Assembly (NCBI GenBank): GCA_022820665.1
Contig: JAJEFB010000004.1
Coordinates: 162,836-226,835 of the forward strand
Direction: 5' to 3'
From: Anaerolineae bacterium
Lineage (GTDB): Bacteria; Chloroflexota; Anaerolineae; Aggregatilineales; Phototrophicaceae
DNA: 64,000 nt
Part shown: piece by piece, positions 41,000 through 49,706 of the stretch
Layout: every line of letters starts with the position of its first letter
How positions within the stretch are numbered: the stretch's first letter is position 1
Made by a program: the position numbers and the translations under genes
Notes under the pieces: generated by a model
The model's input: only the letters and a program-made list of their open reading frames with translations
Database searches by the model: none
What the model was told of the DNA's origin: nothing

Positions 41000-43123
41000 T
41001 TAGCGCCGGCGGCGGCGAAAGCACTTCTCGCAGATGCGATAGCGATGGCGGGATGGCAAGGTCCCGCCACAAGACCTGCAGCGCCTGACCATATCAAGAT
41101 TCCTAAGCAATGCCTCATCAATCGAAAGCGACCATTCGCGCCGCTCTTCGCGCACCTGCGGGTGCGCCTCGCAGTACTGACTGAACTCCCGGCGACGCGA
41201 CAGCCACAAATAGATATCGGCGCAGGCAATCGAAAGTTCTGTCGCTTCCAGATCCGCTGAGTTGAGGATCGGCGATGGCACGTCGGGCGGCAAGGGAATT
41301 TGATATCCCTCGAGGATCATATGAGCGCAATCCAACCAGTAGACTCGCGTGGTCTTGCGCGCCGGCGCATTGACTAGCTGCAAGGCATTTGCCAAGCCCA
41401 ATCTTTCAATTTCATCGTCGGCGAGCATCTTCGCCAATTCAATTCGCTCCAGCAAATCAGCCGTTGTGATGACCGCGCGCAACTCATTCGGGATCGACTC
41501 CAGCGCCGCCCATTGCGCCAACTGCTCCGCCAGGTTTCCCGGGATCAGGCGCAGATCGTCCACTGTCGGCGCCACGCGAGCAAAGGTCAGCGTCGGCGGC
41601 TCCTGCTCATAGAGTTCACGTATTGTCCCCAATTGCTGCTTGCTGGTCGCGCTGATTAGACCGGTCTTGGACAAGCCATAGCGGCCCGCGCGACCGCCGA
41701 TCTGCTGCACCTCGCTCGGATACAAGACGCGATCATTCTTGCCGTCGAACTTCTCCGTGTCATAAAAGCAGACCACATCCGCCGGCAGATTTAGACCCAT
41801 GCCGACAGCGTCTGTCGCGACGCAAATCTCGGTTTCACCTTCCGCAAAGCGATCCGCCTGTCGACGTCTCACCTCGGGCGGCAAGCTGCCATAAACCACC
41901 GAGACCGCCCGCCCCAACCTTTCCAGCTTCATTTTCAGTTCCAGCACAGCCTGACGAGAGAAAGCCACCAGTATCGTATAGGGTGGTAAGGACTCCAGGG
42001 TATGATGTTTTTCGGAAACTGCGATTGGCGCCAGCCGCTCATGTTCCACAACCTCGCAGGGGATTTCCGCCGCTGCAGCCAACACTTCTATCAAGCCGCG
42101 CGCAGTCGGCGGCCCGATGATGTGCATTTCAGGCGCGGCCGATTCCATCATCGCGCGTGTCCAAGCCCAGCCGCGGTCGGCGTCCGCGAGCATCTGCGCT
42201 TCGTCCACGATGACACATTCGCCACTGTTGGCGGGGTTAAACATTTCGATGGTCGCGGCCGTGAGCTTGGCGCCTTCCACCGGGATGTATTCCTCCCCGG
42301 TCAGCAGGCTGCAAGCCACGCCTTCTCCGTTGAGACGGTCAAAGATCTCGTAAGCCAGCAAGCGCAAAGGCGCGAGGTACCAGCCAGATCCCGCATCCTT
42401 CAGCGCGCCCAGCGCGTCATGGGTCTTTCCGCTATTTGGCGCGCCAATATGCAAATAGATTTGCTGTTGATCGCGATAAGGATAACGCCACTTGGGAAAG
42501 GCGTCGATGAGACGGTTGCGCAACTTGCTTTGCGCGTCTCGTCTCTTGCGCCTTCGACTGCGTTTGCCCCGCCGTCGCCGGCGTCGCCCGCGAATCGGCG
42601 CTTCGTCGTCGCCCGCAATCTCGCGGAATTCGACGTAAGTTTCGGGCAAAGTCCACAAGCCACGCACATCGCGCCATATAATGCGCTTGCCCGGAATGCC
42701 CGCTTGTTGCAGCCACGCCCTCAACGTTTTGTCGTCAATCGACAGAACCGACTTCAAATCTTGCGGACGCAAGCGTTCGTAACCCGCGATCATCTCGCGC
42801 AAGTCGAGATCCGCCGCGGTCGGGCGTAGGGTGCAAACCGGAAAGCGCAAAACGCCGCGTGGATCAAGAAAGCTATCCAGCGCCAGTTCCTTGGCCGCCT
42901 GTCTCAAAGTTGAGGGCTTGACGCCGACCAATTGAGCCGCTTCGTCAAGCGTGTAGCTGCGCGCGACAACTCTTGATTCCGCCGTATCGTCCTTGCCAGG
43001 CCCCGGTTCATTTGAATCTCGAAGCGCGTCCCCGCACAACTCAAGCACACTGAGCCAGGCTTCGTCATCGCTCGCCGCCGTCCGCTGCAGGTCTTCCAGG
43101 ACCTGCTCCGCGCTAGTTGTCAA
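41000..43123 (-). CDS. Suv3-like DExH RNA helicase with N-terminal HTH and C-terminal zinc ribbon
   Basis: A 707-residue superfamily-2 helicase of the mitochondrial Suv3 type. Walker A is GAPNSGKT (about 227-234), then APLRLLAYEIFDRLN, SLLTGEE and the DEAQ box (VIVDEAQML, 307-310). The second RecA domain has VVYGSLPPEVRRRQADRF, CVATDAVGMGLNLP and QQIGGRAGRYG. In front is a helix-turn-helix (YTLDEAAQLVGVKPSTLRQA), possibly MerR-like, and an Arg-rich linker (about 180-196). At the end four Cys (682, 685, 698, 701) form a zinc ribbon. Start: TTG 43123 after GGGAGA; the longer TTG at 43144 lacks an SD. It is probably an RNA-decay or RNA-remodelling helicase. Confidence 0.85.
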   Translation of the reverse strand: MTTSAEQVLEDLQRTAASDDEAWLSVLELCGDALRDSNEPGPGKDDTAESRVVARSYTLDEAAQLVGVKPSTLRQAAKELALDSFLDPRGVLRFPVCTLRPTAADLDLREMIAGYERLRPQDLKSVLSIDDKTLRAWLQQAGIPGKRIIWRDVRGLWTLPETYVEFREIAGDDEAPIRGRRRRRRGKRSRRRKRRDAQSKLRNRLIDAFPKWRYPYRDQQQIYLHIGAPNSGKTHDALGALKDAGSGWYLAPLRLLAYEIFDRLNGEGVACSLLTGEEYIPVEGAKLTAATIEMFNPANSGECVIVDEAQMLADADRGWAWTRAMMESAAPEMHIIGPPTARGLIEVLAAAAEIPCEVVEHERLAPIAVSEKHHTLESLPPYTILVAFSRQAVLELKMKLERLGRAVSVVYGSLPPEVRRRQADRFAEGETEICVATDAVGMGLNLPADVVCFYDTEKFDGKNDRVLYPSEVQQIGGRAGRYGLSKTGLISATSKQQLGTIRELYEQEPPTLTFARVAPTVDDLRLIPGNLAEQLAQWAALESIPNELRAVITTADLLERIELAKMLADDEIERLGLANALQLVNAPARKTTRVYWLDCAHMILEGYQIPLPPDVPSPILNSADLEATELSIACADIYLWLSRRREFSQYCEAHPQVREERREWSLSIDEALLRNLDMVRRCRSCGGTLPSRHRYRICEKCFRRRRR

Positions 43124-43161
43124 TGTGAATCTCCCAGATGTCAACTTCGGCGAAGCGCTAT

Positions 43162-43641
43162 CTAGTTTGTCCAGTTGTACTGGGAAACAGGGGATAGATC
43201 ATCTTCTACGTCGATTGAGTTGTCATTGGACGTGGACGTCGTTTCGTCAAACATCGCAATCTGTCGGCCCGCATCAACGCCGCAGGATTCCAACAGGGTG
43301 GCAACGAGCTTGGTCTTCAGCCCCGACTTGCTATAAACTTCTGCCGCGAACTGCGCCGGGGACTTCCTCGCCTTGCGCCGGTTGCAGGGCGCGCAGGCGA
43401 CTCCCAAATTGCCGGGCTCGTTGCTGCCGCCTCCCTTCAAGCTAACGATATGATCTAGCTCGAAGCCAATGCCCACCAGATCGGCATCGCACCATTCGCA
43501 GCGCCCGGCGGATTCAAGTATGCGATCCCGCAAGAGCGCAGCGTCCAGCCTTCCCTGGGCGCCGACGATCTTGGCGCGCGCATTAAGCCAAGCCGCATAT
43601 TGCGCCAGCGCCTGACTATCTAGTTCATCCTGATATTTCAT
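43162..43641 (-). CDS. HNH endonuclease domain protein
   Basis: A 159-residue protein with one HNH module (about residues 48-92): CEWCDADLVGIGFELDHIVSL, then NEPGNLGVACAPCNRRK. Two CxxC pairs (CEWC and CAPC) bind zinc and DHI supplies the first catalytic His. The C-terminal third is acidic and Ser/Asn-rich. It is coupled to the FHA gene by an ATGA overlap, so it may belong to a regulated module rather than being a homing nuclease. Its target is unknown. Confidence 0.87.
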   Translation of the reverse strand: MKYQDELDSQALAQYAAWLNARAKIVGAQGRLDAALLRDRILESAGRCEWCDADLVGIGFELDHIVSLKGGGSNEPGNLGVACAPCNRRKARKSPAQFAAEVYSKSGLKTKLVATLLESCGVDAGRQIAMFDETTSTSNDNSIDVEDDLSPVSQYNWTN

Positions 43642-44333
43642 TCACTGACTTCGATTCGCGGATTATCCAGGCGAAAGCCATGTCCGCGTACTGTCACTAC
43701 GTACTGGTGGTCTTCATCAATCTCGGCCAAGCGGTCTCGCAATCTGCGAACCAAGGCGTCAATCGCCTGTTCGCTGACGCCGGCGCCCATGGCATCCGGC
43801 CAAACCGCCTCAACCACTTCGTTTCGCGTACACACGCCGCCCTGGCTGGCAAACAGAATCTCCAGTAGGCGATACTGCGGCAGGCTCAAAGGCGGATCAA
43901 GCGCGTTCCCGCCTATGTAGACCTGGCGCGACTCAGGGTCCAGCCGCATGCGCGTACCGGTCATGGCCGCTGACGGTATCACCTCGGGCAAGGATCGCGT
44001 TGTGGTTGGCGCAGTCGCGCCCGAACCAACAAAGCGCAGCCGAATATCCTTAGCGACGCGAATCTCGTCGCCATCTTCCAGCTCGCGCGCGCCCAGCAAA
44101 CGATATCCGTTGACCCATGTGCCGTTTTTGCTATTGTTATCCTCTATCAAACACGATCCGCCCCGCAGGCGAAACGTCAAATGCTGGCGCGAGATCTGGC
44201 GCACAGGAATGACGATATCACAGACATCCTCACGTCCCAAGGTCATTTCTTCGCGGTTCAGCACCCAATGCTGGTTAGAGAGCGAACCGTCAAGCCAAAC
44301 AATGACCGGGAATTCATCGGAGTCCCGAGACAT
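43638..44333 (-). CDS. FHA domain plus winged-helix (OmpR-type) DNA-binding protein
   Basis: A 231-residue protein. The N-terminal FHA domain (about 5-100) has the phosphothreonine-binding pattern: LGREDVCDI, then ISRQHLTF and NNSKNGTWVNG. The C-terminal half is an OmpR/PhoB-type winged helix (LSLPQYRLLEILF, GVCTRNEVVEAVWPD, IDALVRRLRDRL, VVTVRGHGFRL). There is no receiver domain, so its input is probably a Ser/Thr kinase through FHA. Start: ATG 44333 with AAGGGAAG upstream; the longer frame to 44396 runs into the promoter (a TATAAT on the minus strand lies at 44395-44400). Confidence 0.87.
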   Translation of the reverse strand: MSRDSDEFPVIVWLDGSLSNQHWVLNREEMTLGREDVCDIVIPVRQISRQHLTFRLRGGSCLIEDNNSKNGTWVNGYRLLGARELEDGDEIRVAKDIRLRFVGSGATAPTTTRSLPEVIPSAAMTGTRMRLDPESRQVYIGGNALDPPLSLPQYRLLEILFASQGGVCTRNEVVEAVWPDAMGAGVSEQAIDALVRRLRDRLAEIDEDHQYVVTVRGHGFRLDNPRIEVSE

Positions 44334-44429
44334 GATTGCGCTTCCCTTTCCACGACTTACAAAGCTGCAGATTCCCAACCCCTTGCGTAACTTCATTATA
44401 CAATATTATTTCTGAGGGACGACCATCCA

Positions 44430-44458
44430 TTGTCCCATTTTCGCGCCACAGGTATAAT
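44430..44458 (+). promoter_or_regulatory. ftsY operon promoter
   Basis: TTGTCC (44430-44435) and a perfect TATAAT (44453-44458) are separated by 17 bp; the ftsY start is 38 bp further. A minus-strand TATAAT (44395-44400) for the FHA gene lies close by, so the region is divergent. Confidence 0.8.
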
Positions 44459-44496
44459 CCTGCGCTAGTAATCGCGACTTCACGGGGGAACCAATT

Positions 44497-45414
44497 TTGG
44501 GCATTTTTCGTCGCGGACTCTCAAAGACGCGCCAGTCCTTTTTTGGGCGCATTTCCCAGATTCTCGGCAACACCGAAATCGACGACGATACCTGGGACGA
44601 GATCGAAACGCTGCTGATCCAGGCCGACTGCGGATTCGACACGACATTGAAAGTCATTGACAACTTGCAGGACCGCGTGCGCGCGGAAGGCATCACCCGC
44701 AGCGACCAATTGCAAGAGGCTCTCAAAGAGACGCTTGGCGATCTCTTGCAGTTTCCGCCGGCTATGGATATCTCCGGACGCGACTTGTCGATCATCCTTG
44801 TGGTCGGCGTCAATGGCTCGGGCAAGACCACGTCGATCGCCAAGCTGGCGCATCGTCTCAAGAACCTCTCCAATCGCAGAGTGTTGATCGCGGCCGGCGA
44901 TACCTTTCGCGCTGCCGCCATCGAGCAATTGCAGACCTGGGGCCAACGCGTTGATGTTCCCGTGATCGCCAACCGTCCCGGCTCCGATCCTGGCGCGGTC
45001 GTCTATGACGCAACCGCCGCCGCCAAAGCGCGCGGTTTCGAGATCTTGCTGGTCGACACTGCCGGCCGCCTGCAAAATAACTACAATCTGATGCGCGAGC
45101 TGACCAAGATCAGCGAAGTATCCGGCAATGTAGTCGCGGGGGCCCCCCACGAAGTGCTTTTGGTACTCGACGGCACGACCGGCCAAAACGCCATTGAACA
45201 AGCGAAACGATTCCAGGAAGCCTCCGGCGTGACCGGTGTCATCGTCACCAAACTGGACAGCACGGCCAAGGGCGGCATGGTCTTTTCCATCTTCAACGAT
45301 CTGCAATTGCCGGTCCACTACCTGGGACTCGGCGAAGGAATCCACGATCTGGTGCTCTTTACGCCGGAGTTTTTCGTCGATAGCCTCTTTGACGACGATG
45401 ACGAAGCGAGCTGA
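44497..45414 (+). CDS. ftsY: Signal recognition particle receptor FtsY
   Basis: A 305-residue SRP GTPase that receives ribosome-nascent chain-SRP complexes at the membrane. The N-domain helices precede the G domain: G1 GVNGSGKTT (104-112), GDTFRAAAIEQL, DTAGRLQNN, VTKLDSTAKGG and HYLGLGEGIHDL. It lacks the long acidic A domain of E. coli. Start is TTG 44497, with GGGGGA upstream. It heads the ftsY-rRNA methyltransferase-prfB group, with gaps of 6 and 43 bp. Confidence 0.95.
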   Translation: MGIFRRGLSKTRQSFFGRISQILGNTEIDDDTWDEIETLLIQADCGFDTTLKVIDNLQDRVRAEGITRSDQLQEALKETLGDLLQFPPAMDISGRDLSIILVVGVNGSGKTTSIAKLAHRLKNLSNRRVLIAAGDTFRAAAIEQLQTWGQRVDVPVIANRPGSDPGAVVYDATAAAKARGFEILLVDTAGRLQNNYNLMRELTKISEVSGNVVAGAPHEVLLVLDGTTGQNAIEQAKRFQEASGVTGVIVTKLDSTAKGGMVFSIFNDLQLPVHYLGLGEGIHDLVLFTPEFFVDSLFDDDDEAS

Positions 45415-45420
45415 CCGGTT

Positions 45421-46209
45421 TTGGAGCGGATCACCAGCCTGCGCAACAGCAAGGTCAAGCTGGTTCATCGACTGCGGAACAAACGCGGACGGCAAAGCGA
45501 ATCGCGCTTCGTAGTCGAGTACCAGCGCGATATTCAGCGCGCCCTCATGGGAGGTTACGAGCTTGATTTCCTCATGGTCTGCCCTGCGCTTTTGGACGCC
45601 GGAGCACCGGACTTTGCATCGGCGCAAGACGCCATCGAGGTCACGCCGCAGATCCTGAAGCGCCTCAGCTATCGAGAGAACCCTAGCGGCCTTCTCGCCG
45701 TAATGAAGACGAAGCCGGCCAAAGTCCTGCGGGACTTGGAAAGGTCGATTGTTGATTCAGCCGTATTATTGGTGGACCCGCGCGTACCGGGCAATATCGG
45801 CGCGCTGCTGCGCACGGGCGATGCGGCCGGTATCGACGCGATGGTACTGGTTGATTGCGCGCTGGACATTTATAATCCCAACATCATCCGAAACAGCGCC
45901 GGAGCCTGTTTCCGCGACAACATCTATCAGCTAGGCAGCGCGGAAGCGATCTCCTATTTCAAAGACCGAGGTTTCCAACTGATCGCCGCGGACGGGCGAG
46001 GCGAAAGCGACTTATATGACCTGGACCTGCGTCAAAAGACTGCAATCGCCTTGGGAAGAGAAGATGCCGGACTAGACCCCCGCTGGCTGGAGATCTGCGA
46101 TCGACGGGCGCGAATTCCGATGGCTGGACTCCTTAGCGACTCGCTCAACCTGTCAGTCAGCGGCGCTATTTTCATGTACGAGATTTTGCGGCAGCGGCAA
46201 ACTGAATGA
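45421..46209 (+). CDS. SpoU/TrmH family RNA 2'-O-methyltransferase
   Basis: A 262-residue SPOUT enzyme transferring methyl from SAM to a ribose 2'-OH of rRNA or tRNA. It has the N-terminal substrate-binding half (RNSKVKLVHRLRNKRGR) and the knotted SAM fold: VPGNIGALLRTGDAAGID, IALGREDAGL and IPMAGLLSDSLNLSVSGAI. The exact site (for example an RlmB- or TsnR-like target) cannot be fixed from sequence. Start TTG 45421, six bases after ftsY, with no clear SD, so it may rely on coupling. Confidence 0.88.
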   Translation: MERITSLRNSKVKLVHRLRNKRGRQSESRFVVEYQRDIQRALMGGYELDFLMVCPALLDAGAPDFASAQDAIEVTPQILKRLSYRENPSGLLAVMKTKPAKVLRDLERSIVDSAVLLVDPRVPGNIGALLRTGDAAGIDAMVLVDCALDIYNPNIIRNSAGACFRDNIYQLGSAEAISYFKDRGFQLIAADGRGESDLYDLDLRQKTAIALGREDAGLDPRWLEICDRRARIPMAGLLSDSLNLSVSGAIFMYEILRQRQTE

Positions 46210-46252
46210 GAAACCGGCCAAGCCAACAGCCTGGCAACAATATGAGAGCGCT

Positions 46253-47338
46253 ATGGAAAATCTGATCAGCAAGTTGCGCGAACTCAAGGCTCAGATCGAC
46301 GAACTGATGACGCGCATTGACGTTGCCGGCAAGGCGCGGCTGGCCGACGAACTGGAGTCAACCGCTAGCGAAAGCGCGTTCTGGAACGATCCCGAGGCTG
46401 CGCAAAAGACCATGCGGCAATTGTCGAGACTGAAGGCGGCGGTGGACAAGTGGCAGTCAGTCTCTCAGCGCATCAGCGACGCCATTGAGTTGGCGGAGAT
46501 CGCGGATGATGACATGCTCGCGGATATGGAACAAGAGACGGCCGCGCTCTCGGATTTGGTCGAGACCATGGCTCTGCAAGCCATGCTTTCCGGCGATTAC
46601 GATAGCGAAGATGCCATATTCGCCATCCATGCCGGCGCCGGCGGCGTGGATGCTCAGGACTGGGCGGAAATGCTGGAAAGGATGTACCTGCGCTGGATGG
46701 AGCAAAATGGCTATAAAGCCGAGATCCTCGAGCGCAGCGGTGGTGAAGAAGCCGGCATCAAAAGCGTCACCGTCAGCGTCAAAGGCGACAAGGCTTTTGG
46801 CTATTTGCAGAGCGAGGAAGGCGTCCATCGCCTGGTGCGCCTCAGCCCCTTTGATAGCGCCAGGCGTCGTCACACCTCCTTCGCCAAGGTTGAATTGTGG
46901 CCGGATATCTATTCCGACATCGAAATCGAAATCGAAGATCGGGACATCCGCATTGATACATATCGCGCCAGCGGCGCCGGTGGCCAGCACGTCCAGAAGA
47001 ATGACACCGCCGTGCGCATCACCCACCTGCCGACCGGCATCGTCGTTCAATGTCAAAACCAGCGCAGCCAGGCGCAGAATCGCGATCGCGCGATGCAAAT
47101 CCTGCGCGCCCGCCTCTTCGAAATGGAACGCGCCAAACAAGAGGCGGAGATGGCGGAGCTAAAGGGAGAAAACGTCGACGCCGGATGGGGCAATCAGATT
47201 CGCTCCTACGTCTTGCACCCCTATCAAATGGTTAAAGATCACCGTACCAACGTCGAAATCGGCAATACGACCGCCGTGCTCGACGGGCGGCTGGGCGAGT
47301 TCATCGAGGCATATCTGCGGCAGAAAATCAGCGGCTAG
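46253..47338 (+). CDS. prfB: Peptide chain release factor 2, without programmed frameshift
   Basis: A 361-residue class I release factor. The codon-reading tripeptide is Ser198-Pro199-Phe200 (RF2 type, UGA/UAA) and the catalytic GGQ is at 243-245 (GAGGQHVQKNDTAVR). In most bacteria prfB needs a +1 shift at an in-frame UGA near codon 25; here the frame is continuous (RIDVAGKARLADELE where others have the shift site). Expression is therefore not self-regulated in the classical manner. The gene lies 43 bp after the methyltransferase. Confidence 0.95.
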   Translation: MENLISKLRELKAQIDELMTRIDVAGKARLADELESTASESAFWNDPEAAQKTMRQLSRLKAAVDKWQSVSQRISDAIELAEIADDDMLADMEQETAALSDLVETMALQAMLSGDYDSEDAIFAIHAGAGGVDAQDWAEMLERMYLRWMEQNGYKAEILERSGGEEAGIKSVTVSVKGDKAFGYLQSEEGVHRLVRLSPFDSARRRHTSFAKVELWPDIYSDIEIEIEDRDIRIDTYRASGAGGQHVQKNDTAVRITHLPTGIVVQCQNQRSQAQNRDRAMQILRARLFEMERAKQEAEMAELKGENVDAGWGNQIRSYVLHPYQMVKDHRTNVEIGNTTAVLDGRLGEFIEAYLRQKISG

Positions 47339-47475
47339 CGACAAAGCCTTGCCGGCGCCATCCACGGCAAAGATTCTCTAGTCTCGACTGTTCGCGAATC
47401 GCCGCTAAATAGCGCGACATTTTCTACGGAATATGTTAGGCTAGGTACAAGTCCTAATGCGAAAGTGGACGCCAC

Positions 47476-49692
47476 ATGTTGTCTTCGACAAGCATCTATT
47501 CTAGAGATTTGGAATCGCTGCTGCAGACGCTGACGGACATCAAACCTAACGAACAAGACCTCATCGCTTCCGCCTACATCCGCGCGGAAGCGGCTCACGC
47601 TGGGCAAAAGCGCAAATCGGGAGAACCCTACTTCACACATTGCGTCGCCGTCGCGAGCATACTGGCCGAAATGCAAATGGACGCCGAAACTATCGCTGCC
47701 GGCCTCCTCCATGATGTCGTTGAAGACAGCGACCTGACTATCGACGCGCTGCGCGCCGAATTCGGCACGGCCATCGCCCTGCTGGTCGACGGCGTCACCA
47801 AGCTGAAGAATCTGCCGATCAAAAATGTTACGCCGCTCGGCGATTCACGGCGCAGCAGCATGATCAACCGCGAGATGGAATACATACGCAAAATGCTGCT
47901 GACCATGGGCGATGACGTTCGCGTCGTTCTGGTCAAGCTGGCGGATCGCTTGCACAACATGCGCACGCTCGGATATATGCCGCAGCATAAGCAGATGGCG
48001 GTCGCGCAGGAGACCATGGATATTTTTGCCCCCCTGGCCAATCGGCTGGGCATCTGGCAGATGAAATGGGAACTGGAAGATCTGGCTTTCCGCTATCTCA
48101 ATCCCGATGCCTATCGCTCCATTGCCAAAGCGCTCGACGAAAGACGCGACGAGCGCGAAAAATACGTGGACCGCATTCGCGAAATGCTCGTCCGTGAACT
48201 CAACGCCAGCAAGATCAGCAAAGTCACGATCTCCGCCCGCCCCAAACATATCTACAGCATCTACAACAAAATGACCAAGAAAGGACTGCCGCTCGAACAA
48301 ATCTATGACATTCGCGGCATGAGAGTACTGGTCGACACCCTGGCGGAATGTTACCTGGCGCTAGGCATCGTACACAATTTGTGGCGCCCGATACCCAACG
48401 AATTTGACGACTATATTGCCAACCCCAAGGACAATTTTTACCGCAGCCTGCATACCGCCGTACACGATGATGAAGGCAAAACTGTCGAGGTGCAAATACG
48501 TACCTGGGAAATGCACGAAGACGCCGAATATGGCATTGCCGCGCACTGGCGCTACAAGGAGGGCGACCAGGGACATGACGACGCCTTTGAACAGCGTCTG
48601 GCCTTTCTGCGGCGTTTGATGGAGTTTGGTCCCGATGTCAACGACGCCTCGCAATTTGTCGATACGGTCAAGTCGGAGGTCTTCCAGGATCGTGTCTACA
48701 GCGTAACCCCAAATGGCGACATCGTCGATCTGCCGGTCGGCGCCACACCCATCGACTTCGCCTATCATATCCATACTGACATCGGCAATCGCTGCCGCGG
48801 CGCCAAGATCAACGGTCGACTGGTGCCGCTCAATTACAAACTCAAAATGGGCGATCAAGTTGAAATCCTGACCGCCAAGCGCGGCGGACCCAGCATGGAT
48901 TGGCTGAATCCCGATCTTGACTATGCGGTGACAAGCCGCGCTCGCAGCAAGATTCGTCATTGGCTGCGGAAGCAGAATCGCGAAAAGCACATCATCATGG
49001 GACGCGAAGTCCTGGAGCGTGAATTGAAACGACTCGGCGTCATGGACAAGGTCACATTCGAATCCGTCGCGCGCCTGCTCTCTTTTGACAAACTGGATGA
49101 CTTTCTGGCTGGTATCGGATCCGGCGACGTCACCGGTTCGCAAATCACCAACCGCGTGCTGGAAGACGAACGGCGCAAGTCGGCGGAAACCATCAGCGAA
49201 GAAGATCTGCTCAAACCGCGCGCCAAATCCAGCGGCGCAAATGTCGCCAAGGGCGTGAGCATTATGGGCGCCAGGGGATTGCTGGTGAATCTGGCTCGTT
49301 GCTGCTCGCCTATGCCGGGCGATGAAATTGTGGGTTACATTACCCGTGGCCGCGGCGTGACCGTCCATCGTGATGATTGTCCCAATATCCTGGCGCTGCG
49401 CGATGTCGAGCGCTTGATCGACGTCTCCTGGGGATCAGAAGAAGAAGAACAGCGCTATGTCGTTCCTGTGGAAGTCGTGGCTTATGACCGCGAAGGCTTA
49501 TTGCGTGAAATCAGTACCATCATCGCCGACCAGAAGGTGAATATCACCTCGGTCGACGTCTCCACGCGACAGCATATCGCCACGCTTAATCTGCAGTTGG
49601 AAATCGCCAGCAATCAGCAGTTGACTCGCATCCTCAGCAAATTGGAAATGGTACCCAGCGTCGTCGAGGCGCGCCGACGCAACACCGGCTAA
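47476..49692 (+). CDS. rel: Bifunctional (p)ppGpp synthetase/hydrolase
   Basis: A 738-residue RelA/SpoT-family stringent-response enzyme. Hydrolase: HD at 79-80 (LLHDVVEDSD) with further His residues (YFTHCVAVA). Synthetase: ARPKHIYSIYNKMTKKG, YDIRGMRVLVDT and PKDNFYRSLHTAV. Then a TGS domain (VYSVTPNGDIVDLPVGATP), a zinc-finger-type CCSPMPGDEIVGYITRGRG and a C-terminal ACT domain. All HD residues look present, so it should both make and destroy ppGpp. It follows prfB after 137 bp and lies 14 bp before the glycosyltransferase gene. Confidence 0.95.
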   Translation: MLSSTSIYSRDLESLLQTLTDIKPNEQDLIASAYIRAEAAHAGQKRKSGEPYFTHCVAVASILAEMQMDAETIAAGLLHDVVEDSDLTIDALRAEFGTAIALLVDGVTKLKNLPIKNVTPLGDSRRSSMINREMEYIRKMLLTMGDDVRVVLVKLADRLHNMRTLGYMPQHKQMAVAQETMDIFAPLANRLGIWQMKWELEDLAFRYLNPDAYRSIAKALDERRDEREKYVDRIREMLVRELNASKISKVTISARPKHIYSIYNKMTKKGLPLEQIYDIRGMRVLVDTLAECYLALGIVHNLWRPIPNEFDDYIANPKDNFYRSLHTAVHDDEGKTVEVQIRTWEMHEDAEYGIAAHWRYKEGDQGHDDAFEQRLAFLRRLMEFGPDVNDASQFVDTVKSEVFQDRVYSVTPNGDIVDLPVGATPIDFAYHIHTDIGNRCRGAKINGRLVPLNYKLKMGDQVEILTAKRGGPSMDWLNPDLDYAVTSRARSKIRHWLRKQNREKHIIMGREVLERELKRLGVMDKVTFESVARLLSFDKLDDFLAGIGSGDVTGSQITNRVLEDERRKSAETISEEDLLKPRAKSSGANVAKGVSIMGARGLLVNLARCCSPMPGDEIVGYITRGRGVTVHRDDCPNILALRDVERLIDVSWGSEEEEQRYVVPVEVVAYDREGLLREISTIIADQKVNITSVDVSTRQHIATLNLQLEIASNQQLTRILSKLEMVPSVVEARRRNTG

Positions 49693-49706
49693 TCTCCTCC
49701 CCTTTT

